Assembly (NCBI GenBank): GCA_009760855.2
Contig: WPIO01000128.1
Coordinates: 428,501-492,500, forward strand
Source: Cristatella mucedo
Taxonomy: Eukaryota; Bryozoa; Phylactolaemata; Cristatellidae
DNA length: 64,000 nucleotides
Direction of reading: 5' to 3'
Under the pieces are notes generated by a model that made no database searches, had not been told where the DNA came from, and worked only from the letters and a program-made list of their open reading frames with translations. Below are positions 44,560-56,944 of the stretch, one piece after another (position 1 is the stretch's first letter; each line of letters begins with the position of its first letter). The position numbers and the translations under genes were made by a program.

Positions 44560-44700
44560 TTTATTGATCCTAAGTATAAAGAGACGCTGTTGACCATTTT
44601 TATCAGTCTGCTATTGGCGCTGTGCCTCTAGCACGGAGTGAGCTTGCTCCGTGAACAAATGAAGCCGTATTAGCTACGCAAAGCATGCGCCTTTATCACC
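44560..44700 (+). repeat. Dispersed repeat, copy 1
   Basis: AGACGCTG-TGACCA, then CTGCTAT-GGC and GCCGTATTA-CT blocks match 57,345-57,470 in the same order. Confidence 0.5.
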
Positions 44701-44829
44701 TTTTCTGCATAGTCTGCCTTAAAATGGCACTACTCCCCGTTTGAGAGTCAAAATTTCGTGCTAGCAGGGGAGGGGCTGCCTTCGCTGCAAAACCTTTGCT
44801 TCACCTATACCTTCAGAGTGAGAAAGAGA

Positions 44830-44836
44830 TAGGGAC

Positions 44837-44920
<84 letters not shown>

Positions 44921-44952
44921 GACAGAGACAGAGACAGAGACAGAGAGAGATG
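44830..44952. repeat. GA microsatellite with GACA end
   Basis: Long GA run passing into GACAGA units. The associated open frames are artefacts. Confidence 0.95.
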
Positions 44953-46220
44953 GTGGGGCCGAAGTGCCACCCCACCTGAGTAGCTTCCACCCATATATCT
45001 GCACGATCGAGAGCGATTTCATATGTTGGTACCGTTAACTAGTATCGGTGCCTTGGACAAACGTGCAGGGTCAAGGTCAAGCTTCTCCGACCGCGGCCAA
45101 GGCGCTGCCATGCGTGAGCGAAAATCGTCCATTAGCGACCGAAGCTTACTTCGTAGAACTGGCCGAGGAATTGTCCGGCCTCGGTAGCGAGCAAGGCCTT
45201 GACTTCTCCGTGCAGCTCCGACAAGCTCTTCTGAACGGAGCCCTTGCGTTGAAAGAGACCGATGATATTTTGCTGGATACTAAAAAATGTATCCCGTGAC
45301 CGACTGCTCGCTTCTCGGTCGTCGCACTGTACACGCTAGCATGACCACATTACCCCGGTCCAAATCGACACTTCTGCACCTTATGCGTGTCGCATTGTCG
45401 CCCATAGCCTGTCTCATGTGTACAGAACTAAGCGTTTGATCGTTGCTTCATGTCGATAGATGCAGTGAATGCTTAATTGGGCCGGAAACTGCACGTTACA
45501 CTTCAAAGCGAAATATTCTATTCACTCCGCTTGCACAAGTATGAGTGCAACCTTTATGGTTAACAATTACAGTTGCAAACGTAATCTGTAATGAGCTCAG
45601 ACGCCGGATTCCCGTCTTATACAATCTTCATCTAACATGGCTTCGCACACAATAAGCAAATACCTAAATCGGTTAACTTTCAGTTTGCCCCAGCAATGAA
45701 ATACCATCTTAGGCCTGTTTAGATAGCGACTCCTAGCGTGGTGTGGACGTTTACCTGATTTATACGTAATATCTTCGGGTATTCCGCTGCTATCTTTGCT
45801 ACGACTATTATTGAGCTGTACTCAGATATGCTACACTAAACAGGATCTGCTTAGCATACGGTGCGATGTCGCCATTAGACTCTACCTACAGGCGGGCTTT
45901 CTTGGGCGGGTCAGTGAGAGCCTTCCTGAATCCCAGGTTCACCCTATCGACAGCTCGGCTTTCAAACCCACGACCCGTAAGTTTAAAGCGCTGAATAGCA
46001 CTCGTTACGGTAGTAGCTCACTTGTCGTGCCTCAGCATGTTGTGAAACATTGACCTGCGGCCGTTACGAAGGTCCAATTCTAATTCGAAAGGGCTGTGTC
46101 TTCCGAGCCGGCTACAGGCCGACTTGGATGCAAGCCACTTCATCGGCGTCGCGTAGTTGTTGGACAGCCTCTCAAATTCCGCCTGCTAAATGTCCACTCA
46201 CTAAAAACCAAGGGCTACTT
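44953..46220. other. No supported gene
   Basis: An 83-codon frame (45,048-45,299) is Leu/Glu-rich and could be a helical exon, but no splice sites or family support it. A diverged SINE 2-like piece may lie near 45,890-45,975. Confidence 0.3.
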
Positions 46221-46224
46221 ATCC

Positions 46225-49155
46225 GTGATTAGGTTGTCCAGGAGAACGTAAATGCATTTCTGCTTACCGAAACTTGGATGACGTCATACTCAAGTAGCTG
46301 CATATCTGAGACCGCTCTACCCGGGCTCTCATTCTTTCAGTCCATGCGTTCTGACAAGATTGGTGGCGGGGTTGCAATTGTTGTCTGTGAATCTTTTGGC
46401 TATAAGATGTGCAGTTTTTCGCATGGGCCATCGTTTGAATCAGTTGCAATCAGGTCCTCATCAAAGACAGTGCTCTAACTGTTGTGATATACCGACCTCC
46501 TGATGGTTGTTAAAACTTTTTATAGAGGATTTTTCGGAGTTCCTCGCTAAAATATTTGTGTGACAAGCCGTTAAAAATTGCTGGACGCTTCCAAATTCAT
46601 TCACGTTGAAAGCCTTATCATTAGCCAGGTCCGCTCATTTCTTGACTTTCTGAAGAGTTTTGGTCTGGTCCAGCACGTTAATCGTACCACCCACGTCGGT
46701 GGCCGTGTCCTAGATCTCGTGATCACTAAGGATGTCTTCCCTACTGACCTTATGGTGTGCCCGCTGACCCTCCCGGGATCCTTATTTGGTCTTGTTTACT
46801 GTTCCTGTTCCTTGTACGTACAAGGTAAAACCGAACTTGCTTAGCGACGTAACTTAAAAAAACATTGACATAGACAAGTTTTGAAATCTTTTTGTGATGC
46901 AAGTCTTCTTGATCTGCACCCAGACTCGACCAACAGCCTCGATACCCTCACTGATGTAGTGAAAATGACACTTACGAGTGCTCTTGATAAGCATGCTCCC
47001 GTTCATTCTATCTGTGTACAGAGTCGTGGAGATTACTTTCAATTTACAAAAAGGTTCTAAAGATGCACTGTGTTAGGTGAAGGCTTGAACGTCGTTTTAA
47101 GAAATCAGAGTCTGATGCAAATAGTCAATTTAAAATATTTCCTTTGAGTTTACACCCGGAAGCTTAGAAAATTCAGGGCTTCTTTTTTTACTCGAAAACT
47201 GAATTCTTGCCCGGCAGACCCAAAACAGATTCAAAAGGCAGTAAACAATTTACTGGCCAATGCTGAGAGATCTGACACCCCAGATATTAGCGGCTCAGCC
47301 GAAACGTTTTGAGCCTTCTTTACTGAAAAATTGTGCACATTCGTGCCTCCATAAAGCCCATCCGAGTAAAGCAATTGCGGAATCACAACCTGTTACCTTC
47401 CTTGAAAGGTTTTCCGAGGTTTGTGCATGCGATGTGGCTTTAATAAAGTCTAGCAAAAAGAGCTCGTCTCCCGAAGACTCTATATACCATCATCCCTGTA
47501 GTCTTCACTGGCAGACCAACTTAGCCTTGCCATAACCAAGATATTCAACGTCTCTTTGGAAAAGAGGGTTGTACGCAAGTCCTTCAAATCGGCAATCGTT
47601 AGAACGATACTTGAAAAGCGTGGATTAGATACAGAGGTCGTCGAAAACTATCGCCATCAGCTTCACTTCTTCCTTTTTTGTCAAAGGTTTCTTGAAACAA
47701 TTGTCACTAAGCAGCTGGTAGCACATATCGAAAAGAATGAAATGTCAGAAAAACTTCAGTCGGGGTTCGAGAGGCAGCACTTCACTGAAAATGCTCTCCT
47801 CCGTGTTAACAATGACACTGTACGCGGCGACGATGACGGAAATGTCAATGCCCTAGCTCTGCTAGATCTATCAGCTGCCTTCGACGGCATTGATCACAGT
47901 GTTCTACTTGAACGATTGAGGACAGCTATCGGTCTGGCAGACGAGGCACTGGCGTGGTTTACATCGTACTTGTCTGTATGTGTTCAATCCAGGGGTCAGA
48001 TATCCCACACGAGACGGGTCATCTGTTTAGCCCCTCAAGAGTCCGTCCTCGGTCCCTTGCTTTTCACCATTTATACTCCACCTCTGGGAAAAATGATTAA
48101 GATCAATGGAATAAGATATTGCTTTTATGATGACTGTACTCAGATGTATTTGTCATTCAAACCGTCAGATTCAGCTGCAGCAACTGATAAACTGAATTCT
48201 TACCTTGCCGAAATTCGATTCTGGATGTCGGAGAACTTCTTGAAACTAAATGATGATAAAACCGAACTGCTGCTCACAGGACACCTAAAGCGTGGCTGGA
48301 CTAAAGGCTTCGCTCTTCTAATAGTTGATGGTGTTGTGCAACCGCCACCACGTGCTCGAAATTTATGTGTCGTTTTTGACAGTTGCCTAAATTTAGAAAG
48401 CTTTATTCGGAAGACTGCTTCTGCAGCTAGCCATCAATTACGATCCCTATATAAGATTATGAGCTGGCTTCCACAGTGGCTTGCAAAAAATTAACAAGCT
48501 CCTTAGTTCTGTCTCGGCTTAATTATTGTATTTCCTTTTTGGCTGGGCTACCGAAAAAAGCAACTAGGCCACTGCAAATGGCTATGAATATGGCTGCAAG
48601 GCTAGTCTTCAAGTTCCGGAGGTTTGGCGACGTGTCTTCTTTGCTAAAAGAGCTAGGATGGATGCCGGTTGATCAACGGATACAGAGTAAAGTTCTTACG
48701 CCGACACACAAGGCCCGCCACGGCTTGGCTCTTTCATACCTAGCTGAACTGGTGCACCATTTTCAGCCTCCTCTTGCCCTCAGGTCCTGAATGAACAAAA
48801 AATTAGCTATTCCGTTCCTCCGCTTAAAGACCGTTGGCGACAGAAGCTTTAGCTCTGCAGATCCTAGACTGTGGAAATCGCTTCAACAATTCTTAGGCAA
48901 CGGCAACTACTCTCCTGCTGCCGACTATGGCTCATCCTTTTCAGCGTGCCTGAGCTGCTACTTCCATGCTACTCACTACCTCAACTACTCTCCGGAATCT
49001 GCTGTTTCCCACCTTCTCTTTGTTTCGTGGTACGAAGTCTGTTGGCTACCGAATGCGTATCGAAAGCTGCTTAGGCTGTGAGTTCGCTATACAAAAATCT
49101 GCTGCGTAACACCCACATTGTCTTTATGACTTTGTGGAGTTACAGACGGAGATAA
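46225..49155 (+). mobile_element. LINE family B, near full-length from the endonuclease, decayed
   Basis: Endonuclease start (AFLLTETWMT, then GGGVAIVV) at 46,255-46,460. The endonuclease end follows with VGGRVLDLVI near 46,700. The reverse-transcriptase frame 47,556-48,494 has LQSGFERQHFTENALLRVNND, motif [16 protein letters not shown], motif B-like SVLGPLLFTIY and motif C YDDC (48,126-48,137) in place of YADD. The C-terminal frames 48,476-48,790 and 48,791-49,081 carry LSRLNYCISFLAGLPKKA and FLRLKTVGDRSFSSADPRLW. It is broken by frameshifts and the motif C change. The 3' end carries the GTAACTCCACAAAG-type block (minus-strand sense) shared with the 35.7, 51.7 and 52.7 kb copies. Confidence 0.9.
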
Positions 49156-49368
49156 TAATAAAAATAATAACAATAATAATGCACCTGATAAAGCGCCCTC
49201 AAAGAACTTAATCTCTCTCTATGCGCTTTACATTTGCTGCAAAGGGAAATGCAATTGAAATGGTGAGTAAAATCATGCTTGATAAACAAACAAAATGAAT
49301 AACATGGCTAGGGGTGACATGCACAGGGTCAGCATGCAAATGTGGTTGTGGCAGCATGCACAAGATAC
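49156..49368 (-). mobile_element. LINE family A 3' end, minus strand, tail-to-tail with LINE B
   Basis: AAT-repeat, then the hairpin AAAGCGCCCTCAAAGAACTT, then TTGCTGCAAAGGGAAATGCA and GTGACATGCACAGGGTCAGC as in other copies. Confidence 0.8.
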
Positions 49369-50165
49369 ATTACATTACGACGAATCTTGCTTCCTACCTA
49401 CTTGAGTCTTCGATATATATGTCACCAATACGGTGGGGTGGCCCAGAGTTAAAGAAGACTTAGCAAAGACTCAGCTCGAAAACCCAATCAACTGTTTCCA
49501 GCCTCAATTTAGCAAGTGACCAATCGTGCGGCTCTTCAGGCCACGCGTACTACCTTTCTTTGACAGGAATGGTGTGGGAATCGAGACTTGACCGGTGTAT
49601 TCATCGATGCGTTCCTCAGAGAGTCCCTGTTTACGGGGCTCTCTTAGGTCTGAGTTCAAAAATCAGATTTTTTTGCGGCGAGCAGTAAAGTCTGTAGCGG
49701 ACAGGTTTCATCCTAACGGTAATTTCCGTTAGCGTAGCATTGCCGTAGATAAATGCTGCAGCTACCCCATGAACGCTCAGTGGGCGAAGGGGAAGTGGGG
49801 AAGCCAGACCTACAAACCGGAAAACCCAAGTAAGACTCGGGTAGGTAAGAAGCTGGTAGAAAGCAAGACTCGCCGTCTAAACCAGGCTTTAGGCATCATA
49901 CGGGGCTGCCACAATCAAGAAAACCTGGCCTTGAACCACGCCGTAAAGAACCCTGACCTCGTGCGGATCTCCGAATCGTAGGGAATGACAGAGATACATT
50001 ACTTGAGCACGTCTATTCAGGTAGCCTATGATAAGCTGCAGGTCGGTAGTCTTTCTATGTGGCACAAATGCGGTTCTGTACCCAGTACATAAATGTAGAT
50101 GTACACAAGGAGAAAGCGGACGCCGGCTCCCTTGAACAGACAGATACAGGATACCAGGATGCTGC
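49369..50165. other. No supported gene
   Basis: Overlapping 70-94 codon frames on both strands around 49,770-50,170 have Lys/Arg-rich or mixed content and no recognised domain. Confidence 0.35.
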
Positions 50166-50169
50166 CCCA

Positions 50170-50430
50170 TCAATCTGTTTAGTGGATCCTTACGACTCGT
50201 CCTTTGTGTGATTATGCGTGCTGAAACTGTGCCAGCTGCTACTAACCATATCTACATGTTAACCTTCTATATTTCACATCTAACAATGCCATGCTTGATG
50301 GCACTGCGAATGTTATCACAAAAATAATCATTCTGTCATGCTTTCTTTTGCAGCACCTGTAAAATGCCAAGAAAGAGATTCGGCTCTCTGAGGACGCTAA
50401 ACAAAGGTTTATTATTATTAATATTATTAG
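50170..50430 (+). mobile_element. LINE family A 3' end, diverged
   Basis: TTTAGTGGATCCTTACGACT corresponds to the end of the reverse transcriptase. The tail reads GAAAGAGATTCGGCTCTCTG with an ATT repeat. Confidence 0.7.
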
Positions 50431-51130
50431 TATTATCATCTATAAACCCAATTTCGCCTAACACTCGCTTAACATCTCACAGAATTCGCTTCGACAATGT
50501 GAATAATTATTTATATGCGTAAACCTGTTGCCATTGTACGTGATTTTTCGACTAAGCATTTGAGACGATTCTTAACTAGCCTATTCGAAGGGCCCTGCGC
50601 GGAGTTTACCCCCACTTAGAGCTCCATACATATATATAGCCCCTACAATAAGCTAGGTTTGTTAGTAAATCATCACAGTCGATAAATCACGCTCCCGTTA
50701 TGCCATTTTTGAGATATTTATAGCACTACTACGATGGTGAAGCAATGACGAATGTCGTGTGAAAAAAGAGAGAACTGCTGATTTGCGTATGAAAAAATTA
50801 ATACTGATTCTCTACCCAGCGCTGTGCAATAAATTTTATAGAATTAGATTCACGTTCGCTTTATAAGAAACCTATAAAAAGCTGTTGAAATATTGCTTAA
50901 TCTTTTTCCGTAACTAAGAATTATAAGCTTTGCTATCCGTAGGGTGGGCTCACCAGCTAGATTGGTGGACACTTAGGCCCGCCATCCAAAGCAAAGTTAG
51001 GGTTTTCCGTAATTTTTCACGCTTGCAAGCTAATTCCATATAAAACTGCGGTTAGTGCCATTGTGGATTGGCGAGTTTTTACAGCAAAGAAGAGGGAATA
51101 GAACCTAAGCGAGCAGAATATAACCTTATA
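50431..51130. other. No gene seen
   Basis: AT-rich DNA with no frame above 60 codons. Confidence 0.45.
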
Positions 51131-51139
51131 TTAAAAATA

Positions 51140-51179
51140 AGCTTATATATATACACAGATATATATATATATATATATA

Positions 51180-51214
<35 letters not shown>

Positions 51215-51400
51215 AGATATATAATAAGATATAGCTTATAAGATACATATATTATAATATAAATAAGATATATATATAATAAATAAGATATATATATATA
51301 TATAATAAATAAGATATATATATATATATATATTATATGTTTGTATTACATATTATGTATAATATATTATATGTATATATGTATAATATATATATCAAGA
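51140..51400. repeat. TA-rich low-complexity block
   Basis: TATATA runs interspersed with AATAAGATATA units (four or so). Strongly self-complementary. Confidence 0.9.
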
Positions 51401-51639
51401 TATTAAGCTTATAAGAATATAAGCGTATATTAAAGATATTAAGGACCTGTCGCAGACAACGAAGAGGACAATAATCAACAAAGGAAGCCACTCACGTGCC
51501 ACTCGGCGCCAAACTTGGAACAAAACGTCCATACGACAAATTCTACAGCAGGAACAGATTGTAGGGCAAGATTCGAGCACTTGGCGATCCGGGTCACGTG
51601 GTATGGCGTACTTCCCCCTACAGTAGGCCAGGCTCACCA

Positions 51640-52312
51640 GCTATTGTGCATGCTGCCACTAATGTAATGTATCTCCGTCAGTAACTCCACAAAGTCATAA
51701 AGACCATGTGGGTGTTACGCAGAAGAGTTGTGTATAGCCCACTCACAGCCTAAGCGGCTTTCGGTACGCATTCGGTAGCCAACAGACTTCGTCTCACGAA
51801 ACAAAGAGAAAGTGGGAAGCATAGCAGAGTTAGGAGAGCAGTTGAGGTATTGAGTAGCATAGAAGTAGCAGTTCAGGACCGCTGAAAAAAGATGTGCCAT
51901 AGTCGGCAGTTGGAGAGTAGATGTCGTTGCGTAAGAATTGTGGAAGCGAGTTCCACAGTCTAGGACCTGCAGAGCTAAAGCTTCTGTCGCCAACTGTCTT
52001 TAAGCGGAGGAATGGGACAGCTAATTTATTGTCCACACAGGACCTGAGGGCGCGAACAGGCTGAAACTGATGCAGCAGTTCAGCTAGGTACGAAGGAGCC
52101 AAGCCGTGGCGGGACTTGTGGGTAACTACATTTGCATGCTGACCCTGTGGATGTCACCCCGAACCCTGTTATTCATTTTTGTTTGTTTATCAAGCATGAT
52201 TTTACTCACCATTTAATTGCATTTCCCCTTGCAGCAAATGTAAAGCGCCTAGAGAGAGATTGAGTTATCTGAGGGCGCTTTATCAAGTGAATTATTATTA
52301 TTATTATTATTC
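51640..52312 (+). mobile_element. LINE family A 3' end split by LINE B
   Basis: The left piece ends CATGCTGCCACTAA (51,648-51,661). The right piece resumes at ACTACATTTGCATGCTGACC (about 52,124) and ends with the hairpin and ATT tail. Uninterrupted copies read these two pieces contiguously. Confidence 0.8.
51662..52128 (-). mobile_element. LINE family B, 5'-truncated, nested in LINE A
   Basis: The minus-strand frame 52,102-51,830 encodes APSYLAELLHQFQPV and FLRLKTVGDRSFSSAGPRLW, matching the 48.7 kb LINE B. The 3' block follows at 51,665-51,800. Confidence 0.85.
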
Positions 52313-52439
52313 CGCTAGGTCTGCGGACGCTCATGCCCGCATTGGAATGCAGCACTGAACTTTGCCGTGATTTTTCGCTGGCATAACCTAGTTGCTACAT
52401 TAATTCTATTGGTTCGCACCTGATTCTTAGTCGACGGGC

Positions 52440-52600
52440 AATGGACAAGCTCTTTAAGACCCGGTCGCGGGTTCGCGTCCTGCAGCAAGCAATTTTATAT
52501 TACCCACTGTAGACGACGGCCGTAGCCGTTGACGACCTTCAGATGCTACGTGAAATGATGCTGTTTGAACAGCTGACTGTCTACCTAAAGATAAGTAGGC
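52440..52600 (+). mobile_element. SINE family 2
   Basis: Box B GTCGCGGGTTCGCGTCC, body CCACTGTAGACGACGGCCGT, end ACGTGAAATGATGCTG. Confidence 0.65.
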
Positions 52601-52644
52601 AGATAGAGTTGCATCCATTGATGAATTAGCGTCACTAGCAGAAT

Positions 52645-52900
52645 GTAATGAAATGCAATGTATCTCCGTCTGTAACTCCACAAAGTCATAAAGATCATGT
52701 GGGTGTTACGCAGGAGAGTTTTATCTAGCACACTCTCAGCCTAAGCGGCTTTCGGTACGCATTCGGTAGGCAACAGACTTCGTCTCACGCCACAAAGAAA
52801 AAGTGGGAAGCATAGCAGAGTCAGGAGAGCAGTTGAGGTAGTGAGTACCACGGAAGTAGCAGCTCAGGACCACTGAAAAGGATGAGCCATAGTCGGCAGA
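52645..52900 (-). mobile_element. LINE family B 3' end, minus strand
   Basis: Same 3' block as the nested copy at 51.7 kb, starting ATGTATCTCCGTCTGTAACT and running through CTTTCGGTACGCATTCGGTA. Confidence 0.85.
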
Positions 52901-53199
52901 ATGATAGCAGATCGCCATGCGGTCGAATCGAAGCTTTATGTCTGAGTTAGGACGAGTGTTCCGTTAGCCTTTGCACCTATTTGGTCACTAATATGTAATA
53001 CTGGAGTGAATAGCGTAATTAGATCCAGCTTAATTAGATCCTCTACTGCCACCGGCGCACGTCGGAGCGGGATTTCCAAAAGCAGCTTCTCCAGATGGGG
53101 TAGGCGGCGAGTCTACTACATCCACAGCAGCGCCCTCTGTCGTCCGTACCTGTTCAGAAGGTCTGCTTTAGTGTAGAGTGACTCTTCGGAGAGAATAAA

Positions 53200-53720
53200 T
53201 TTGCTCAGTCCCGTTTTCAGTTGCGTCGGCGATTCCTCGGCAGCCATGGTTTCGTCACGTCGAGTCGAGCACGGAAGCCGAGTCAGCCGACGGAGCTGCG
53301 TCACAAGCTACGTCGCGGCCGCCAGTTGCCTGGTTTGTCCTTCTCAGCCAGAACGCCGGCCAGTTATCTTGTGTAAACACGGGGCGGGCCGGCTTCTCGA
53401 CCAGCGGAGTCAGCGGAGACCGATAGCGTCGCAAATTCGGATGCGTCGAAATACGCGCAGCGGCTCCAAGCCGCCGGGGAAAACCGGGTCCGGCTTCGTA
53501 TGCTGCGACTAATTGACACCTCAAGGACACAGCCGACGTCTGCAATGTCAATATCGCCGCGTCTTCGCGCCGCAGCTCTTTCCCTCGCTAGATGCACGCT
53601 CGAGATGCGCCGTCGGCGAATGCCGCGCACGAACTACGCCTCGTAGCCTCGACCTCGACCGCTGCCGCAGTCGCCGGGGCGCCAGCGGCGGCAAGGTGAG
53701 CGTGGCTAGCGGCTCAGTAT
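53200..53720 (+). promoter_or_regulatory. CpG-rich region, possible promoter and first exon
   Basis: High GC and CpG with overlapping frames on both strands. A GCGGCAAG/GTGAGC donor-like site at 53,696 closes a plus-strand 213-nt frame beginning at 53,513. A second frame begins with ATGGTTTCG at 53,246. No domain is visible in any of them. A transcript start is plausible but unproven, and the strand is uncertain. Confidence 0.3.
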
Positions 53721-53919
53721 ATTAACACTAATAACGGGTAATTAGTACTGCGACCTAAGCGCAACAAAATAGGGATATTCAGGCGCTTCACAACCAGCTC
53801 CAAATAAAGCAACAGCCAAGAACTAGTGGCGGAAATCACGTGACCGGAAAGGTATCTCGCGCAGGTGAGCATGAAAAAAAGCCGAGCAATCAAATCCAGC
53901 CATTACGTGAGCAAAAAAT

Positions 53920-54070
53920 CTTGGCCGATTTAATAGCTTCATTTTTATAGCGACGGAAGATTTTTATCGGCTATCGCCACCGCTTGCAGTTGGCAATAAG
54001 GGATTGCCCGACACCAGGATTAGAACCTGCGACCTCGGTTGCGAAGAGCGAGCACTTAACTTCTTGAGCA
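53920..54070 (-). mobile_element. SINE family 2, minus strand
   Basis: Box B on the minus strand reads GTCGCAGGTTCTAATCC. The body and end match the 42.7 kb copy. Confidence 0.8.
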
Positions 54071-54144
54071 AACATGCAAAAGCACAGCGGTAAGTATTCT
54101 GAGCCACTTCTGTTTAGTAGGACGTCTGGTTAGTAACAGGCACT

Positions 54145-54720
54145 GAGTCGTGCACGCGCTGCACGTGCACGCGCTGCACGTGCACGCGAGGCACGTGCAC
54201 GCGAGGCACGTGCACGCGAGGCACGTGCACGCGAAGCACGTGACGCGAAGCACGTGCACGTGAGGCACGTGACGCGAAGCACGTGCACGTGAGGCACGTG
54301 ACTCGAAGCACGTGACTCGAAGCACGTGACTCGAAGCACGTGACTCGAAGCACGTGACTCGAAGACGCGAAGCACGTGACGCGATGCACGTGACGCGAAG
54401 CACGTGACGCGAAGCACGTGACTCGAAGACGCGAAGCACGTGGCGCGAAGCACGTGACGCGAAGCACGTGGCGCGAAGCACGTGACGCGAAGCACGTGAC
54501 GCGAAGCACGTGACGCGAAGACGCGAAGCACGTGACGCGAAGCACGTGACGCGAAGCACGTGACGCGAAGACGCGAAGCACGTGACGCGAAGACGCGAAG
54601 CACGTGACGCGAAGCACGTGGCGCGAAGCACGTGACGCGAAGCACGTGACTCGAAGCACGTGACGGGAAGCACGTGACGCGAAGCACCTGACGCGAAGCA
54701 CGTGACGTGAAGCAAACGAG
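54145..54720. repeat. Minisatellite of E-box units (about 14-15 bp)
   Basis: The main unit is GCGAAGCACGTGAC, with variants TCGAAGCACGTGAC and GCGAGGCACGTGCAC on the left. I count about 37 CACGTG sites. Minus-strand frames of 185-224 codons (HVLRVTCFASRAS-type) cross it because the unit has few stops; they are artefacts. Confidence 0.95.
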
Positions 54721-55560
54721 ACGGCTTCACTGGAGCGCAGGAGCAGCAAGATGGAGGAACAGACGGACCTTCAGCTGAAACTTGGATGATTAACGGATAA
54801 TTAAATGATAATTAGTTTGTGATCAAAGTCAGAATCGAGTTCCGGACTTTTCGTCTTCACATCATTCAAATATTTCATCCCAGTACAATTTCAATTCAGA
54901 ACCAGGACTGTGAGACGTCTGGCCACCGAAGAGCGAGTGGTGCGAAGGCTAACGGGAGGAACATGAAGGTTTTTGTGACAGGCTGGTACAAAAGAGTGAA
55001 GTAGCCTGTAAACGAGAAAGAGAGTGAGAGAGATAATCTTGAAGTCGACTTCACGCTTAATGGAAAGATCTTAAATTTCAGACAGGAGTGGTAATAATAA
55101 CTCAAAGTAAAACCGATTTTTGTCTCTAGGTAGTGTTATTTGCAAATTGCTTGTGCCTCACGAGTCTAAAAAATCGCCATTAGTTCCAGCAAACGTTTCT
55201 CTTGCGTATAAAGACAGTGATTATTAAAATTTCACTTGAGGAAACTGGAAAACTGACGTCTTGTTGGTTCAAATTTAGTCATTAAGAACAGAAAAATGAA
55301 TCAGCAATCAACGCACTGACTCCAAAGCCTCATTTCTCTTTTTTCCTCTGAGCAAGTCACGTTCTCCATGAATTTTTTATGGTGAGCATCATTAAAGCAT
55401 CATAAGGGCTTTGACGGCCATTCTGCATTCTTTTGTGGCATAGCTCTTTGTGAGAGCCTGAATCAGCAGTTTTTATTCTTGTGATTGCCGAGATAGATAC
55501 GGATCACTGTGAAGATCACAGAGATATGGATCACTGTGAAGACTGCTCTAAGCCACTTTA
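54721..55560. other. No gene seen
   Basis: Mixed DNA with short frames only. The ATGGATCACTGTGAAGA-type segment near 55,495-55,540 is a short local duplication (GGATCACTGTGAAGA twice). Confidence 0.4.
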
Positions 55561-55739
55561 TCAGATCTGTTCAGCGTCTTAGCAAATTTGTTACACTCCA
55601 TGATCGTCTTCGCCTGCGGCCCGACTACGATATCACCTTTAATCTTTGCTTCGAGAGCGGAGAAGGGTAAGACATCTTAAATTGCTTCGGACTCGCTGTC
55701 TATTGCCGCGTCAAAGTACCCGATGAGGCCTAACTTCAT

Positions 55740-56125
55740 TTGCATTTGCATTTGACATCAGCACCTTCCGAGGGTTTCACCAGCGGCTCTTACTTGACGC
55801 TTTTCTTCCCGACAGAGAAGTCAGTCAGCTGGGGTCAAGGTGCTTTTGTGATAGAGCACCTCGGTGTCTCGTCTGCTGTCCCGTTGGTGACGATAGCACG
55901 GAGGCACCTCGGGAAAACCGGCCCTCGTGGCTCAGCAGGAAGTGACGTCAATTTTAAGTGTCTAATGAAATCCTAGGCGATCGTAGTTGCCAGCTTCAAG
56001 TCACTCAGCAGCGTATTGACCCTAAGGTGGTTCTCTTTGAGGTGCACAGAGCAACCACCCTGGGGGAGAGACGAAAACTTGTTCTCACTACGAAAATGTA
56101 CAGCTACGCTACTAAATAGATACGG
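55740..56125 (+). pseudogene. Frameshifted coding remnant of unknown family
   Basis: A frame from 55,740 reads beta-rich, structured-looking sequence (SGSYLTLFFPTEKSVSWGQG, AFVIEHLGVSSAVPL, GSAGSDVNF) and meets a TAG at 55,973. Shortly after, another frame reads IDPKVVLFEVHRATTLGERR and VLTTKMYSYATK before stopping. Both halves look like one conserved extracellular or beta-domain protein, but I cannot name it. No splice sites are evident, so it may be a retrocopy or an old exon. I cannot extend it upstream with confidence. Confidence 0.35.
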
Positions 56126-56940
56126 CTAAATTATTGAAAAGCTACAGAGCTGCTTTTAAAAGTGGTAGAATTAAAACTAAAAGCAGCCGTGCTCTTCTGC
56201 TTTGAATGTAACCATACCAACTAAGCCTGTTGTCATTCTCGGTAACTTGCAAGCAAAACCTTAAGCTGACTGCAAAAAAACCCAGCAAGAACAATGCTAC
56301 GATCCCCGATAAAGATGTAAATAAATCAGTCAGGATAGTGAGCAGAGTAGTAAATTCTGCAACAGAAATACGCTCAAGTGTAGCTAACTACCATACAGAG
56401 GGCGCACACCTAGACAATTTTGAGTAGAACACTGAAGCTCACAGACGACGAGAAAGAGGAGCGCTTCGTCGGGATAAACTGGAATTCGACCGTCATTACG
56501 CAAGATGATATAACTAACTATTAGAAAGTACTCTGCTTGGACACTTCTTCGAGTAAGCAATTTACAGCGTTGCTAGAAATCAAAAATGCATAATCTCTGA
56601 ATGCTTTCAAGCAGAAAATTTTAATATATGTTAAATAAAATGTTAAGTAATAAAGTAATTAAGTAATAAGCGTTAATTTTGATTCGTACGTTGATATTTG
56701 AAACTGCATATCAATCACAAGACGCGAATGGTTAGTTTTGTAATCTGAAATGGGTTAAATTCAGGCGATCACTATCCTGGTTGCAAAAGCAATGCTGGAT
56801 TGGGAACAGTGGGTCTTTTTTATCATTCCGAGGAATAATAAATCAGTGAATATCACTTACTATCCAGATATGCAAATGGTACTTCGAAATATAACAGATC
56901 ACTTGGTGGTAGGCCGGTCGGTGGAGGCCATTTGCATTTG
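56126..56940. other. No supported gene
   Basis: A 65-codon Lys/Asn/Ser-rich frame (56,230-56,427) has no signature. The region 56,580-56,760 is AT-rich. Confidence 0.4.
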
Positions 56941-56944
56941 AATG

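Noticed and set aside
54056-54749. Three overlapping minus-strand frames of 185-224 codons
   Set aside because: They are the E-box minisatellite in its three frames, with the same short peptide words permuted.
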